64,000 bases of DNA, from positions 496,001-560,000 of the forward strand of contig NZ_AUEK01000003.1 of NCBI RefSeq assembly GCF_000425945.1. The letters are read 5' to 3'. The DNA comes from Candidatus Solirubrobacter pratensis. Lineage in GTDB: Bacteria > Actinomycetota > Thermoleophilia > Solirubrobacterales > Solirubrobacteraceae. Positions 7,859 to 17,926 of this stretch are shown here, one piece after another. Below the pieces are notes generated by a model. The model did no database searches and had not been told where the DNA came from. It was given only the letters and a program-made list of their open reading frames with translations. Made by a program: the position numbers and the translations under genes. The stretch's first letter is position 1. Each line of letters starts with the position of its first letter.

Positions 7859-9040
7859 GTGACCTGCGCGGAATGCCAGGCGCCGCTCGACTCCGGCCAG
7901 CGCTACTGCCTGGAGTGCGGCGCGCGCAACGACCCGCCGCCGCCGCGCTCGTGGCTGCCGTCGCCGCGCGCCGCCGCCGTCGTGATCCTCGGCGTGCTCG
8001 CGTTCGGCGTCGCGCTCGGCTCGGCGCTGGCGCCGCCGACCGAGGGCGCGGCGGCCGAGACCGTGGTGCTGGCGCTCCCGCCCGCCGCGACGCCCGTCGC
8101 CACGCCGGTCGCGACCCCCGCCCCGACGGCCGAGCCGACGCCGGAGGAGACGCCGGAGCCCGAGCCGTCCGCCACGGCCACCGCGACTGCGACGGCGACC
8201 CGCACGCCCAAGCCGACGCCGACCGCGACGCCCACGCCGGAGGCGCCGCCGGCCGTCAAGCACGTGTTCCTGATCCTGCAGTCGGGCGGCAGCATCGACG
8301 ACGGCCTGCGCAAGCAGGGGGAGATGATCCCGAGCTACGCCGCCGTCACGCAGGGCGAGCTCGCGAACGAGATCGCGCTCGTCAGCGGCCAGGATCCGAC
8401 GCCGGCCGTCACGGCGAACTGCCCGCAGTACGACTGCGTCTATCCGCCTGAGGTCAAGACCGTCGCCGATCAGCTGGCGGCGGCCGGCAAGACGTGGCGC
8501 GCCTACGTCGAGGATCAGCCCGCGGCGTGCAGCCATCCCGCGCCGGGCGCGTCCGACGCGCCGGCGGGCGACTACGTCACCTGGCGCAACCCGTTCGTGT
8601 ACTTCCACTCGCTGACCGGCGGCGACGCCTGCGCGAACTTCGACGTCGGGCTCGACCAGCTCGGCTTCGACCTGACGGCGGCCGACACGACGGCGTCGCT
8701 GTCGCTGATCGTGGCCAACCGGTGCCACGACGGATCGGACACGCCGTGCCCGGCGGGCTCGGGCGATGCCAAGGCGTTCCTCGAGACGACCGTCGCGCAG
8801 ATCCTGCGCTCGCCCGCCTACAAGGAGGGCGGTCTGATCGCAGTCACGCCCGCCCAGGGCGGCGGCCTGCTGCTGATCTCCCAGCAGGTGAAGCCGGGCA
8901 GCAGCGCCGACACCGGCGCCTACAACCACTATTCGCTGCTGCGCTCGATCGAGGACCTGTTCGGGCTCGATCCCCTCGGCCACGCCGCCGACCCGAGCGT
9001 GCTCGCATTCGACAAGGCCGTGTACAACGCCGGGGGGTAG
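7859..9040 (+). CDS. Zinc ribbon-transmembrane-phosphoesterase-like fusion protein
   Basis: A 393-residue protein starting at GTG 7859. Cysteines 3, 6, 17 and 20 form an N-terminal zinc ribbon; residues 37-56 are a transmembrane helix; residues 60-135 are a Thr/Pro/Glu-rich spacer; and the rest resembles the secreted phosphoesterase family of the alkaline-phosphatase superfamily (acid phosphatase / phospholipase C type). Where active members have an E-N-H/R-S-F/Y-D motif and an H-x-S-L-P-N-Y-L-A segment, this protein has LQSGGSIDDGL and TQGELANEIAL, so the metal and nucleophile residues look replaced. It may be a non-catalytic ligand-binding relative, anchored with the domain outside the cell. 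A TAGACA box 9 bases before the GTG suggests a leaderless mRNA. Confidence 0.7.
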   Translation: MTCAECQAPLDSGQRYCLECGARNDPPPPRSWLPSPRAAAVVILGVLAFGVALGSALAPPTEGAAAETVVLALPPAATPVATPVATPAPTAEPTPEETPEPEPSATATATATATRTPKPTPTATPTPEAPPAVKHVFLILQSGGSIDDGLRKQGEMIPSYAAVTQGELANEIALVSGQDPTPAVTANCPQYDCVYPPEVKTVADQLAAAGKTWRAYVEDQPAACSHPAPGASDAPAGDYVTWRNPFVYFHSLTGGDACANFDVGLDQLGFDLTAADTTASLSLIVANRCHDGSDTPCPAGSGDAKAFLETTVAQILRSPAYKEGGLIAVTPAQGGGLLLISQQVKPGSSADTGAYNHYSLLRSIEDLFGLDPLGHAADPSVLAFDKAVYNAGG

Positions 9041-9050
9041 CCTGGACGGC

Positions 9051-10244
9051 ATGTCCGTCTCCGCACCCTCCCTCCCCGCGTTCGATCCGCTCGACCCGCT
9101 GGGGGTGGGCGCTCAGCTCGACGACGAGGAGCGGCTGATCCGCGACACCGTGCGCCAGTACGTGCACGAGAAGTTCCTCCCCGTCGTGGCCGAGCACTTC
9201 GAGGCGGGGACGTTCCCCGTCGAGATCGCGGCCGATCTCGGCCGGCTCGGGCTGCTGGGCATGCACCTGCACGGCTACGGGTGCGCCGGCGCGTCGGCGA
9301 CCGCCTATGGCATCACGTGCATGGAGCTCGAGGCGGGCGACTCCGGCCTGCGCTCGTTCTGCTCGGTGCAGGGCTCGCTCGCGATGTACGCGATCCACCG
9401 CTGGGGCAGCGAGGAGCAGAAGGAGCGCTGGCTGCCGCGGATGGCCGCGGGCGAGGCGATCGGCTGCTTCGGCCTGACCGAGCCCGACGCCGGCTCCAAC
9501 CCCGCGGGGATGCGCACGCGCGCGCGCCGCGACGGTGACGAGTGGGTGCTCGACGGCGCGAAGATGTGGATCACCAACGGCTCCGTCGCCGATGTCGCGG
9601 TCGTGTGGGCGCGCACCGACGAGGGCAAGGTCAACGGCTTCCTCGTGGAGCGAGACACGCCGGGGTTCAGCGCGCCGCGGATGGAGCACAAGCTGTCGCT
9701 GCGCGCGAGCGTGACGAGCGAGCTCGTGCTCGACGGCGTGCGCGTGGGCGAGAACGCGCGGCTCCCGGAGGCGACGTCGCTGCGCGGGCCGCTCTCCTGC
9801 CTCAACGAGGCGCGCTACGGGATCGTCTGGGGCGCCGCCGGCGCCGCGCGCGCGTGCTACGCGGCGGCGCTCGACTACGCGCGCACGCGCGAGCAGTTCG
9901 GCAAGCCGATCGCCTCCTACCAGCTCACGCAGGCCAAGCTCGCCGAGATGGCCGTGAAGGTCGGGCAGAGCTACCTGCTCGCGCTGCACCTCGGGCGGCT
10001 CAAGGACGCCGGGACGCTGCGCCAGGAGCAGGTCTCCTTCGGCAAGTACCACAACGTCTCGGCGGCGCTCGAGGTCGCCCGCAGCGCCCGCACCGTGCTC
10101 GGCGCCAACGGCGTCACGCTCGAGTACCCGGTGCTGCGCCACGCGAACAACCTCGAGTCGGTGCTGACCTACGAGGGCACGCACGAGATGCACACCCTGA
10201 TCCTCGGCGAGGCGATCACGGGGATCGCGGCGTTCACCGCGTAG
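9051..10244 (+). CDS. Acyl-CoA dehydrogenase, glutaryl-CoA dehydrogenase-like
   Basis: A 397-residue flavoprotein with the full acyl-CoA dehydrogenase fold. It shows the FAD/substrate signature CFGLTEPDAGSNPAGM, WITNGSVAD, an REQFGKPIASYQL segment and a C-terminal TYEGTHEMH, whose Glu is the position of the catalytic base in glutaryl-CoA dehydrogenases. The N-terminal FDPLDPLGVGAQLDDEER also matches that subgroup, which oxidises and decarboxylates glutaryl-CoA to crotonyl-CoA in lysine and aromatic breakdown. Related short-branched-chain dehydrogenases cannot be excluded. It starts 10 bases after the previous stop, with a TAGCCT box but no clear ribosome-binding site. Confidence 0.85.
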   Translation: MSVSAPSLPAFDPLDPLGVGAQLDDEERLIRDTVRQYVHEKFLPVVAEHFEAGTFPVEIAADLGRLGLLGMHLHGYGCAGASATAYGITCMELEAGDSGLRSFCSVQGSLAMYAIHRWGSEEQKERWLPRMAAGEAIGCFGLTEPDAGSNPAGMRTRARRDGDEWVLDGAKMWITNGSVADVAVVWARTDEGKVNGFLVERDTPGFSAPRMEHKLSLRASVTSELVLDGVRVGENARLPEATSLRGPLSCLNEARYGIVWGAAGAARACYAAALDYARTREQFGKPIASYQLTQAKLAEMAVKVGQSYLLALHLGRLKDAGTLRQEQVSFGKYHNVSAALEVARSARTVLGANGVTLEYPVLRHANNLESVLTYEGTHEMHTLILGEAITGIAAFTA

Positions 10245-10254
10245 CGTCGCCGAA

Positions 10255-10285
10255 GGCGAGCGAGAGCGCGGAGCCCTCGCTCGCC
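10255..10285. terminator. Hairpin terminator between converging genes
   Basis: GGCGAGCGAG at 10255-10264 pairs perfectly with CTCGCTCGCC at 10276-10285 around an 11-base loop. It lies between the stop of the acyl-CoA dehydrogenase and the 3' end of the convergent glycosidase, so it can end transcription from both sides. No U-run is seen. Confidence 0.55.
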
Positions 10286-10305
10286 TGGCAGGCGAAACCC
10301 CTCGT

Positions 10306-13300
10306 CTACGGGCTTGTCGTGGACAGCGTGAACGTGAGCGTCTTCGAGTAGCTGCCGGTTCGCAGCGCGTCGTTGGCGCCGATGTGCTGGGAGAACCCGA
10401 TCGCGACGGCGGCGTTGGACACCGGTGCCGTCCACGAGGCCGGCGCCAGCGTCACCTGCAGCGCCTCCGGGAGGGAGAAGCTGCCGTTGGCGAGATGGCC
10501 GGGATCGCTGACCGTCAGCGTCGCGTCGCCGGCCGTGCTGATCACGTTGGCGGTGGTGGCCGCCGTGTAGGTGTTCGCGACGCCGGGCGTGAACACGCCG
10601 AACGACGCCGGACCGGCCAGCGTGAGCGCGAGCGTCGCCGGCACCGTGCCCGAGACGCCGCCCGGCGTCTCGGTCAGCGCGAAGCCCGCCGTCGTGGCGA
10701 GCTTGGACACCGCGTTCGCGACGTTGCCGACCAGCAGCTCGTGCTCGGCGTCGGACGTCAGCTTCGCGGACGCGGGCGTGATCGCCGCCTGCTGGGCGTA
10801 GTCGCGGGCGATCGAGACGACGAGGTCGTCGACCGTCCACGTGTCGGCGCCGGTCTGATCGAGCTGGCGGGCGATGCCCGTCAGCCGCAGCAGCACGTCG
10901 CGCTCGTCCCACGTGGGCAGCGCGGCGAGGGCGGTGAGCGCGTCCTTCGCCGGGCCCGCCGGGAGTGCGGCGGCGGCCGCGGACGCGCGCGCCGCCGGAG
11001 CGTCCGTGCGCAGGCCCCAGCCGAACGGGTACTGCGGGTCATATGACGCGTCGCCGACGTTGATCGGCTCCTGCGTGAGCGCCTTCGGCCACGTCATCGG
11101 CAGCCGGCCGGTGAACGGCTTGTCGCCGAACAGCACGTCGGCCACGCCCGCGCCCTCGCTGCCCGGCAGCCAGGAGGCGACCGCGGCGTTCATCTTGCCG
11201 AGCCGGTCGGAGATGGCCAGCGGGCGGCCCGAGATCACGAGCACGACGCACTTCATCGCGCCACAGACCTTGTCGACGGCCGCGCCGTCGGCGGCCGGGA
11301 GCGTCATGTGCTGGGTACCGCTGCCGCTCATCGAGACGTCGCCGTTGCCCTCGGCGTACGGCGTCTCGCCGACGACGACGACACCGACGTCCGAGCCGCT
11401 CATGTCGGCCGACGCGTCACGGCTGTAGGTGACCGTCGAGCCCGGAGCGACCTGCGAGAGACCCGCCCGGATCGACGTCGCGCCCTGGATCCGCGCGTTG
11501 CCGGAGGCACCCTGCCAGTCGACGGTCCAGCCGCCGGCCTGGTTGCCGAGGTCGTCCGCGCCCGAGCCGGCGAGGTAGATCTTCGCCGACTTGCTGAGCG
11601 GCAGGACGCCGTCGTTCTTGAGCAGCACCTGCGACTCGGCGACCGCCTGGCGCGCCGACGCGCGGTGCGCCGCCGAGCCGACCTCGCCGATGTGCGTGCG
11701 GTCGGTGAGCGGGTGCTCGAACAGCCCCAGCTCGAACTTCTGCGTGAGGATGCGCTTGACGGCGTCGTCGATGCGCGACATCGGGACGTACGTCGGCGAG
11801 CCGGGCGCGGCGTTGACGTCCGCGATCAGGTTGGTGATGAACGTGCGGTGCGCGGACGGCTCCATCGCCATGTCCATGCCCGCGTTGATCGACGTCGCGA
11901 CCTGGAGCGTGTTGGGCTGGCTGCCCGTGCCGCCGGGGATCTGGTGGAGCGCGTTGTAGTCGCTGATCAGGAACCCGTCGAAGCCGACCTGGGTCTTGAG
12001 CCAGTCGGTCATGAACTCCTTCGACGCGCTCATCTTGAGCGGGTTGCCGATGCCGTCGTCGGTGAAGTCGTAGCTCGAGTACGACGGCATGATCGTGCCC
12101 GTATGGTGCTGCTGGACGGCCTGCACGTAGGGAGCCAGCGCAAGCCGCTCGAAGTCGGCGCGGCTGACCCGGTCGATGCCGGTGTTGATCGCGTTCGGCG
12201 TCTCGGCGCCGTAGGTCGCGAGGCCGTCGCCGGCGAAGTGCTTGGTGCTGGCGACGACGCGATCGTTGGCGGCCTTCGCCGTAGGCGTCGTGCCCTGGAA
12301 GCCGTCGATCGACGTCTCCAGCAGGGTCACGAGCGCGGGATCCTCGCTGTAGGACTCGTACGTGCGGCCCCAGCGGTCGTCGCGTGCGACGCAGATGCAA
12401 GGAGCGAACGCCATCTGCGGACCGGTCGCGCGCGTCTCGGTGGCGGCGATGTGGCCCTCCGCCTCGGCCAGCGCCGGGTCATGGGCGGCGCCGATGCCGA
12501 TGTTGTGCGGGAAGATCGTCGCGCCGACCAGGTTGTTGTCGCCGTGCACGGAGTCGATGCCGTAGATCAGCGGGATCTGCAGCGGCGTCCGCAGGGCGCG
12601 CGTCTGGAAGTCGTCGATCATGTTGGCCCAGGCCGCGGGGTTGTTGCCGTTGGCCGGCACCGATCCGCCGCCCGACAGGATCGAGCCGATCCCGAGCGCC
12701 GCGATGAAGTTCGCGTTGTTGTTGGACGTCGCCTGGTTCTGCGCGTTGCTCGTGACCGAGCCCGACTGCGAGAACGCCGGCCGCTCCGGCTGCGTCATCT
12801 GCCCGACCTTCTCGTCGAGCGACATGCGCGAGAGGAGGTCGTCGACGCGCTGGGAGATCGGCAGCGACGCATCGAGGTACGGGAACCCGTGCGCGTTGAT
12901 GACGACGGACGGCGGGCTCTGGTTGTTGGTGATGGCCGAGCCGTTGGCGCTCGTGGCCGTGAACGGGACGGTGATCGTCTTCGCCTTCGCGGCGCCCGTG
13001 ACCGCCAGCGTGGACACGTCGACCGTCTTGACCGTGCCGGACGCGCTGCCGGCCGGGAACGTCACCGTGCCGGTCGCGGCCGTGTAATCGGTGCCCGGGA
13101 CGGCCGTGTCGGGCAGCGTCTTCAGGTTCGTGCCCGAGCCGATGCTCAGCGTCCCTCCGGTGCTGTAGCTCACCGTGACGTCGGCGTCGGTCGCGACGTT
13201 GCCCGTCGTGGTGAGCCGGATGCCGACGTGGGCGGTGCCGCCCTGGTCGACCAAGTAGACCGCCTGATCCGCCTGCAACGTCACCGGCACGGCCGCGTGG

Positions 13301-13377
13301 GCGGGCTCCGTGATGACGACGACGGCAGCAGCGGAAAGCAACGCGGCGATCCCCGCCGCGCGCGCTTGCCAGCGCAT
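10306..13377 (-). CDS. Secreted glycoside hydrolase family 3 beta-glucosidase with an N-terminal Calx-beta-like domain
   Basis: A 1023-residue exported enzyme. Residues 1-28 form a signal peptide (cleavage near AHA). Residues 30-160 look like a Calx-beta or Ig-like domain. The GH3 barrel spans about 170-560, with K379-H380 in STKHFAGDG and the nucleophile D473 in FLISDY. The GH3 C-terminal sandwich follows (VLLKNDGVLPL near 610, SGRPLAISDRLG near 740, PFGWGL near 815). About 200 further residues form a helical segment and a beta-rich domain, probably for carbohydrate or wall attachment. It should remove terminal beta-linked sugars from plant polysaccharides outside the cell. The ATG at 13377 follows AAGGAGGAGGAGG; a longer frame upstream lacks a site. 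A sigma-70-type promoter and a large palindrome precede it. Confidence 0.9.
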   Translation of the reverse strand: MRWQARAAGIAALLSAAAVVVITEPAHAAVPVTLQADQAVYLVDQGGTAHVGIRLTTTGNVATDADVTVSYSTGGTLSIGSGTNLKTLPDTAVPGTDYTAATGTVTFPAGSASGTVKTVDVSTLAVTGAAKAKTITVPFTATSANGSAITNNQSPPSVVINAHGFPYLDASLPISQRVDDLLSRMSLDEKVGQMTQPERPAFSQSGSVTSNAQNQATSNNNANFIAALGIGSILSGGGSVPANGNNPAAWANMIDDFQTRALRTPLQIPLIYGIDSVHGDNNLVGATIFPHNIGIGAAHDPALAEAEGHIAATETRATGPQMAFAPCICVARDDRWGRTYESYSEDPALVTLLETSIDGFQGTTPTAKAANDRVVASTKHFAGDGLATYGAETPNAINTGIDRVSRADFERLALAPYVQAVQQHHTGTIMPSYSSYDFTDDGIGNPLKMSASKEFMTDWLKTQVGFDGFLISDYNALHQIPGGTGSQPNTLQVATSINAGMDMAMEPSAHRTFITNLIADVNAAPGSPTYVPMSRIDDAVKRILTQKFELGLFEHPLTDRTHIGEVGSAAHRASARQAVAESQVLLKNDGVLPLSKSAKIYLAGSGADDLGNQAGGWTVDWQGASGNARIQGATSIRAGLSQVAPGSTVTYSRDASADMSGSDVGVVVVGETPYAEGNGDVSMSGSGTQHMTLPAADGAAVDKVCGAMKCVVLVISGRPLAISDRLGKMNAAVASWLPGSEGAGVADVLFGDKPFTGRLPMTWPKALTQEPINVGDASYDPQYPFGWGLRTDAPAARASAAAAALPAGPAKDALTALAALPTWDERDVLLRLTGIARQLDQTGADTWTVDDLVVSIARDYAQQAAITPASAKLTSDAEHELLVGNVANAVSKLATTAGFALTETPGGVSGTVPATLALTLAGPASFGVFTPGVANTYTAATTANVISTAGDATLTVSDPGHLANGSFSLPEALQVTLAPASWTAPVSNAAVAIGFSQHIGANDALRTGSYSKTLTFTLSTTSP

Positions 13378-13412
13378 TGACCCCTCCTCCTCCTTGGGAC
13401 TGAACGGCCGCG

Positions 13413-13441
13413 ACTTTCCCGCCGCGCCCATCCGATGTCAA
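13413..13441 (-). promoter_or_regulatory. Promoter of the GH3 glycosidase gene
   Basis: On the minus strand TTGACA (13441-13436) is a perfect -35 element, followed after 17 bp by GAAAGT (13418-13413), a partial -10. The start point would be near 13406, giving a leader of about 30 bases that contains the AAGGAGG ribosome-binding site before the ATG at 13377. Confidence 0.6.
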
Positions 13442-13445
13442 GGTT

Positions 13446-13483
13446 CGAACGAAATCGAGCGTTCCCGCTCTCATTTTCGTTCG
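13446..13483. repeat. Large inverted repeat upstream of the GH3 promoter
   Basis: CGAACGAAA (13446-13454) pairs with TTTCGTTCG (13475-13483), and inside it GAGCG (13457-13461) pairs with CGCTC (13466-13470). It sits directly upstream of the -35 box of the glycosidase gene and 12 bases after the response-regulator stop codon. It could be an operator for a sugar-responsive regulator, a terminator for the regulator gene, or both. Confidence 0.55.
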
Positions 13484-13495
13484 GACCCCGAAGGA

Positions 13496-14140
13496 CTACG
13501 CGCCGAGATACGTCAGCACCGCCAGCACGCGGCGGTGGTGCTGGTCGTCGTGCGAGAGGCTGAGCTTGGCGAAGACCTTGCGGACGTGCTTCTCCACCGC
13601 GCTGTGCGAGATGTGCAGGCGCTCGACGATCGAGGCGTTGGTGTGGCCCTGGGCCATCAGCGCGAGCACCTCGGTCTCGCGCGGGGTCAGGCGATCGAGC
13701 GGGTTCTCGCGCTGCTGGCGGACGAGCAGCTGGGCGATCACCTCGGGGTCGATCACCGTCCCGCCGCCGGCGACGCGCTCGATCGCGGCGAGGAACTGGT
13801 CGACGTCGGCGATCCGGTCCTTGAGCAGGTAGCCGACGCCGCGAGCGCCGCCCTCCAGCAGGTCGGCCGCGTAGCGGTCCTCGACGTACTGGCTGAGGAT
13901 CAGGATGCCGGTCTCCGGGTGGCTGCGGCGGACCTCGACGGCGGCGCGCACGCCCTCGTCGGTCTGGGTCGGCGGCATCCGCACGTCGATCAGCGCGATG
14001 TCGGGGCAGTGCTCCTCGATCGCGGCGACCAGCGCGTCGCCGTCGCCGACCGAGGCCACGACCTCATGGCCGCACTCGCTCAGGAGTGCGGCAAGACCCT
14101 CACGCAGGAGGGTCAGGTCCTCAGCGATCACGACTCGCAC
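13496..14140 (-). CDS. NarL/LuxR-family response regulator, orphan
   Basis: A 214-residue two-domain regulator. The receiver domain has the acidic pair E7-D8, the phospho-acceptor D52 in LIDVRMPP and a LLKD switch lysine. The output domain is a LuxR-type helix-turn-helix: LTPRETEVLALMAQGHTNASIVERLHIS with the recognition helix in SAVEKHVRKVF. The start is taken as GTG 14140 (VRVVIAED); a TTG nine bases upstream is possible, and neither has a clear Shine-Dalgarno site. No histidine kinase gene adjoins it, so its partner is elsewhere. It is transcribed towards the glycosidase gene, on the same strand, with 118 bp between. Confidence 0.85.
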   Translation of the reverse strand: MRVVIAEDLTLLREGLAALLSECGHEVVASVGDGDALVAAIEEHCPDIALIDVRMPPTQTDEGVRAAVEVRRSHPETGILILSQYVEDRYAADLLEGGARGVGYLLKDRIADVDQFLAAIERVAGGGTVIDPEVIAQLLVRQQRENPLDRLTPRETEVLALMAQGHTNASIVERLHISHSAVEKHVRKVFAKLSLSHDDQHHRRVLAVLTYLGA

Positions 14141-14215
14141 GGCAACCAAGCACCGTACGCGGTACGGAATTGGCGGGACAGGCGGGGAGCCAACACCCGG
14201 GGGGTACGGCGAGCC

Positions 14216-15373
14216 CTACCCCGCTATTGCGGGAATGCCCGTGATCTCGCGTCCGACGATCAGCGACTGGATGCTGTCGGTGCCTTCGAACGTGAAGATC
14301 GCCTCCATGTCCGCGTGATGGCGCGCGACGTGGTTGGCGAGCAGGATGCCGTTGCCGCCGAGGATGTCGCGTGCGTGGCCGACGATCTCGCGCGCCTTGG
14401 CGGCGTGGTTCATCTTCGCCATCGACGCCATCCCCGCCGTCAGCCGTCCGTCCTGGGCGAGCTCGGACAGCCGCAGGCACAGCAGCTGCATCGCCGTGAT
14501 CTCGGCGAGCATGCGCGAGAGCTTGTCCTGGACGAGCTGGTAGGACGCGATCGGGCGGCCGAACTGCTCGCGCTCGCGCGCGTAGGCGAGCGCCGCCTCG
14601 TATGCGCCGAGCGCCAGCCCGAGCGCGCGCCACGCGACCGTGTAGCGCGTGCGGGTCAGCACCTCCGCGACGTCGCGGAAGTTGCGGCACCCGGGCAGCC
14701 GGCTCTCGGCCGGCACGCGTACGTCGTGCAGCTCGACGTCGGCCTGCCAGACGGCGCGCAGCGCGGTCTTGCCCTTCATCACGAGCGCGTGGAAGCCGGG
14801 CGTCTCCTTCTCCACCAGGTAGCCGCCGACGTGGCCGTCCTCGTCGCGCGCCCACACGATCACGACGTCGGCGATCGAGGCGTTGCCGATCCAGCGCTTG
14901 GTGCCGCGCAGCACCCAGGAGTCGCCGTCGCGCCGCGCGCTGGTCTCCAGCCGCACGGCGTCCGAGCCGTGGTCGGGCTCGGTCAGCGCGAACGCGCCGA
15001 TCGCGTCGAGCGCCGCCATCTCGGGCAGCCAGCGCTGCCGCTGCTCCTCGGACCCGAGCATCGCGATCGACTGCATCGCGAGGTTCGAGTGCACGCCGAA
15101 GAACGTGCCGATGCTGCCGTCACAGCGCGCCCACTCCATGCTGACCAGGCCGGCGGCGGTCGCGCTCATCCCGGGACAGCCGTAGCCCTCCACGGTGCCG
15201 CCCGCGATCCCGAGCTCGGCGATCTTCGGCACGAGCTCGTGCGGGAACTCGGCGCGCTCCCAGTAGCCGTTGATGATCGGCGCCACCTCGCGGTCGCAGA
15301 AGGCGCGCAGCCGGTCGCGGATCTCGCGCTCCTGCGCGGTGAGCTTCTCGTCGAGCAGGTAGAAGTCGGTCAT
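14216..15373 (-). CDS. Acyl-CoA dehydrogenase, second glutaryl-CoA dehydrogenase-like paralogue
   Basis: A 385-residue acyl-CoA dehydrogenase related to the one at 9051: AFALTEPDHGSDAVRLE flavin signature, WIGNASIADVVIVWARDE, REQFGRPIASYQLVQDKL, and FEGTDSIQ at the C-terminus, with Glu in the catalytic-base position. Its fold and length match the glutaryl-CoA / short-chain group, but the divergence of the two paralogues suggests different acyl substrates. The ATG at 15373 overlaps the stop of the upstream alcohol dehydrogenase gene (ATGA), so both are co-translated; an alcohol or aldehyde oxidation step and a CoA-ester oxidation step may belong to one catabolic route. Confidence 0.83.
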   Translation of the reverse strand: MTDFYLLDEKLTAQEREIRDRLRAFCDREVAPIINGYWERAEFPHELVPKIAELGIAGGTVEGYGCPGMSATAAGLVSMEWARCDGSIGTFFGVHSNLAMQSIAMLGSEEQRQRWLPEMAALDAIGAFALTEPDHGSDAVRLETSARRDGDSWVLRGTKRWIGNASIADVVIVWARDEDGHVGGYLVEKETPGFHALVMKGKTALRAVWQADVELHDVRVPAESRLPGCRNFRDVAEVLTRTRYTVAWRALGLALGAYEAALAYAREREQFGRPIASYQLVQDKLSRMLAEITAMQLLCLRLSELAQDGRLTAGMASMAKMNHAAKAREIVGHARDILGGNGILLANHVARHHADMEAIFTFEGTDSIQSLIVGREITGIPAIAG

Positions 15374-16383
15374 GGCCGCACGACCGTAACGCCCTCCTGC
15401 GCGAAGCGCGACATCGAGGCCAGCTCCTCGCCCGCATCCTCGAGCGCGATCGTCTTGGCGACGAGCTCTCCCGGCCGCACGACGCCGGCGCCGACCGCGC
15501 GCAGCAGCGCGTCGTAGTGGCGCACCGCCATCCCGTGCACGCCGAGGACGCGCAGCTCGCGCGAGATCACGCGCGCCATCGGGATCGCGACCGCGCGCTC
15601 GCCGGCCAGCAGCAGCCCGACCTGCACGTGGCGCCCGCGCCGCCGCAGGCACTCGATCGAGGTCACGCACGTCTCGGCGCTCCCGAGCGCGTCGATCGAC
15701 ACGTGCGCGCCGCCGCCCGTGATGTCGGGGATCGCCTCCACGCCCGCCGGCACCGCACCGAGCTCCCGTGCGCGCGCGAGCTTGCGCTCGTCGATGTCCA
15801 GCGCCACCACCTGCGCGCCCGCCGCGACCGCGATCATCACGGCGGCGAGGCCGACGCCGCCGCAGCCGTGCACGGCGACCCACTCGCCGGCGCGCACCTG
15901 CGCGTGCACGTGCAGCGCCGCCCACGCGGTCATGAAGCGGCAGCCGAGCGAGGCCGCCTCGTCGAAGCCGAGCGCGTCGGGCAACCGGACGAGATTGAGA
16001 TCGGCCTGCGGGAGCGCGACGAGCTCGGCGAACGAGCCCCAGATCGTGAAGCCCGGCTGGACGTCGCGCTCGCAGATCTGCGTCTCGCCGTGGCGGCACG
16101 GCTCGCAGCGCCCGCAGCCGCAGCAGAACGGCACCGTCACGCGGTCGCCCTCCGAGAAGCCGCGCACCTCCGCACCCGTGGCGGCGACGACGCCGGCGAG
16201 CTCGTGGCCCGGCACGTGCGGCAGCGCGATCGACGGATCGTGACCCATCCAGCCGTGCCAGTCGCTGCGGCACACGCCCGTCGCGCGCACCTCGACGACC
16301 ACACCACCGGGCGCGGGCGCGGGGTCGGGCACCGTCTCGACGGAGAGCGGCTGGGTGAACGCATGCATCACGGCGGCGCGCAT
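15370..16383 (-). CDS. Zinc-dependent medium-chain alcohol dehydrogenase
   Basis: A 337-residue MDR-family dehydrogenase. The catalytic zinc ligands are C38 (GVCRSD) and the H60-E61 pair (PGHELAG); a structural zinc site is formed by C90, C93, C96 and C104. The NAD(P)-binding turn is HGCGGVGLAAVM. This arrangement matches alcohol dehydrogenases acting on primary or secondary alcohols; the substrate is unknown. The ATG at 16383 is chosen because it begins directly at the conserved MRAAVMHAF start, while the longer frame would run into the divergent gene. Only 17 bp separate it from the GTG of the divergent decarboxylase gene, so transcription must start essentially at the ATG. It overlaps the downstream acyl-CoA dehydrogenase gene by 4 bp. 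Confidence 0.88.
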   Translation of the reverse strand: MRAAVMHAFTQPLSVETVPDPAPAPGGVVVEVRATGVCRSDWHGWMGHDPSIALPHVPGHELAGVVAATGAEVRGFSEGDRVTVPFCCGCGRCEPCRHGETQICERDVQPGFTIWGSFAELVALPQADLNLVRLPDALGFDEAASLGCRFMTAWAALHVHAQVRAGEWVAVHGCGGVGLAAVMIAVAAGAQVVALDIDERKLARARELGAVPAGVEAIPDITGGGAHVSIDALGSAETCVTSIECLRRRGRHVQVGLLLAGERAVAIPMARVISRELRVLGVHGMAVRHYDALLRAVGAGVVRPGELVAKTIALEDAGEELASMSRFAQEGVTVVRP

Positions 16384-16388
16384 CTGCG

Positions 16389-16396
16389 TATTGTCG
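16389..16396. promoter_or_regulatory. Symmetric -10 element serving two divergent leaderless genes
   Basis: Start codons at 16383 (minus) and 16401 (plus) are 17 bp apart. Between them, TATTGT (16389-16394, plus) and GACAAT (16396-16391, minus) are overlapping -10-like boxes, each 4 of 6 to consensus. Each box ends about 7 bases before its gene's start codon, so both transcripts would begin at the A or G of the start codon. Assignment is by spacing and consensus only. Confidence 0.5.
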
Positions 16397-16400
16397 CCGC

Positions 16401-17798
<1,398 letters not shown>

Positions 17799-17926
17799 GA
17801 CATCTCCACGCCCAATCGCTCGACAGACGCACCCGCGAGCGGTAAATAGCGCGGAGAGGGTCGGCGCCGGACGCGCACCTGGGGCGCGCACCGGCGGAGG
17901 GGTTGTTCAAGGGGGTTGGTCAAAAC

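Noticed and set aside
7850..9052. 400-residue minus-strand frame opposite the zinc ribbon-phosphoesterase gene
   Set aside because: Arg/Gly low complexity, whereas the plus strand has a zinc ribbon, a helix and a recognisable domain.
11308..13380. 690-residue plus-strand open frame
   Set aside because: It lies opposite the GH3 glycosidase, is dominated by Arg/Asp/Val/Gly and has no domain; a GC-rich shadow.
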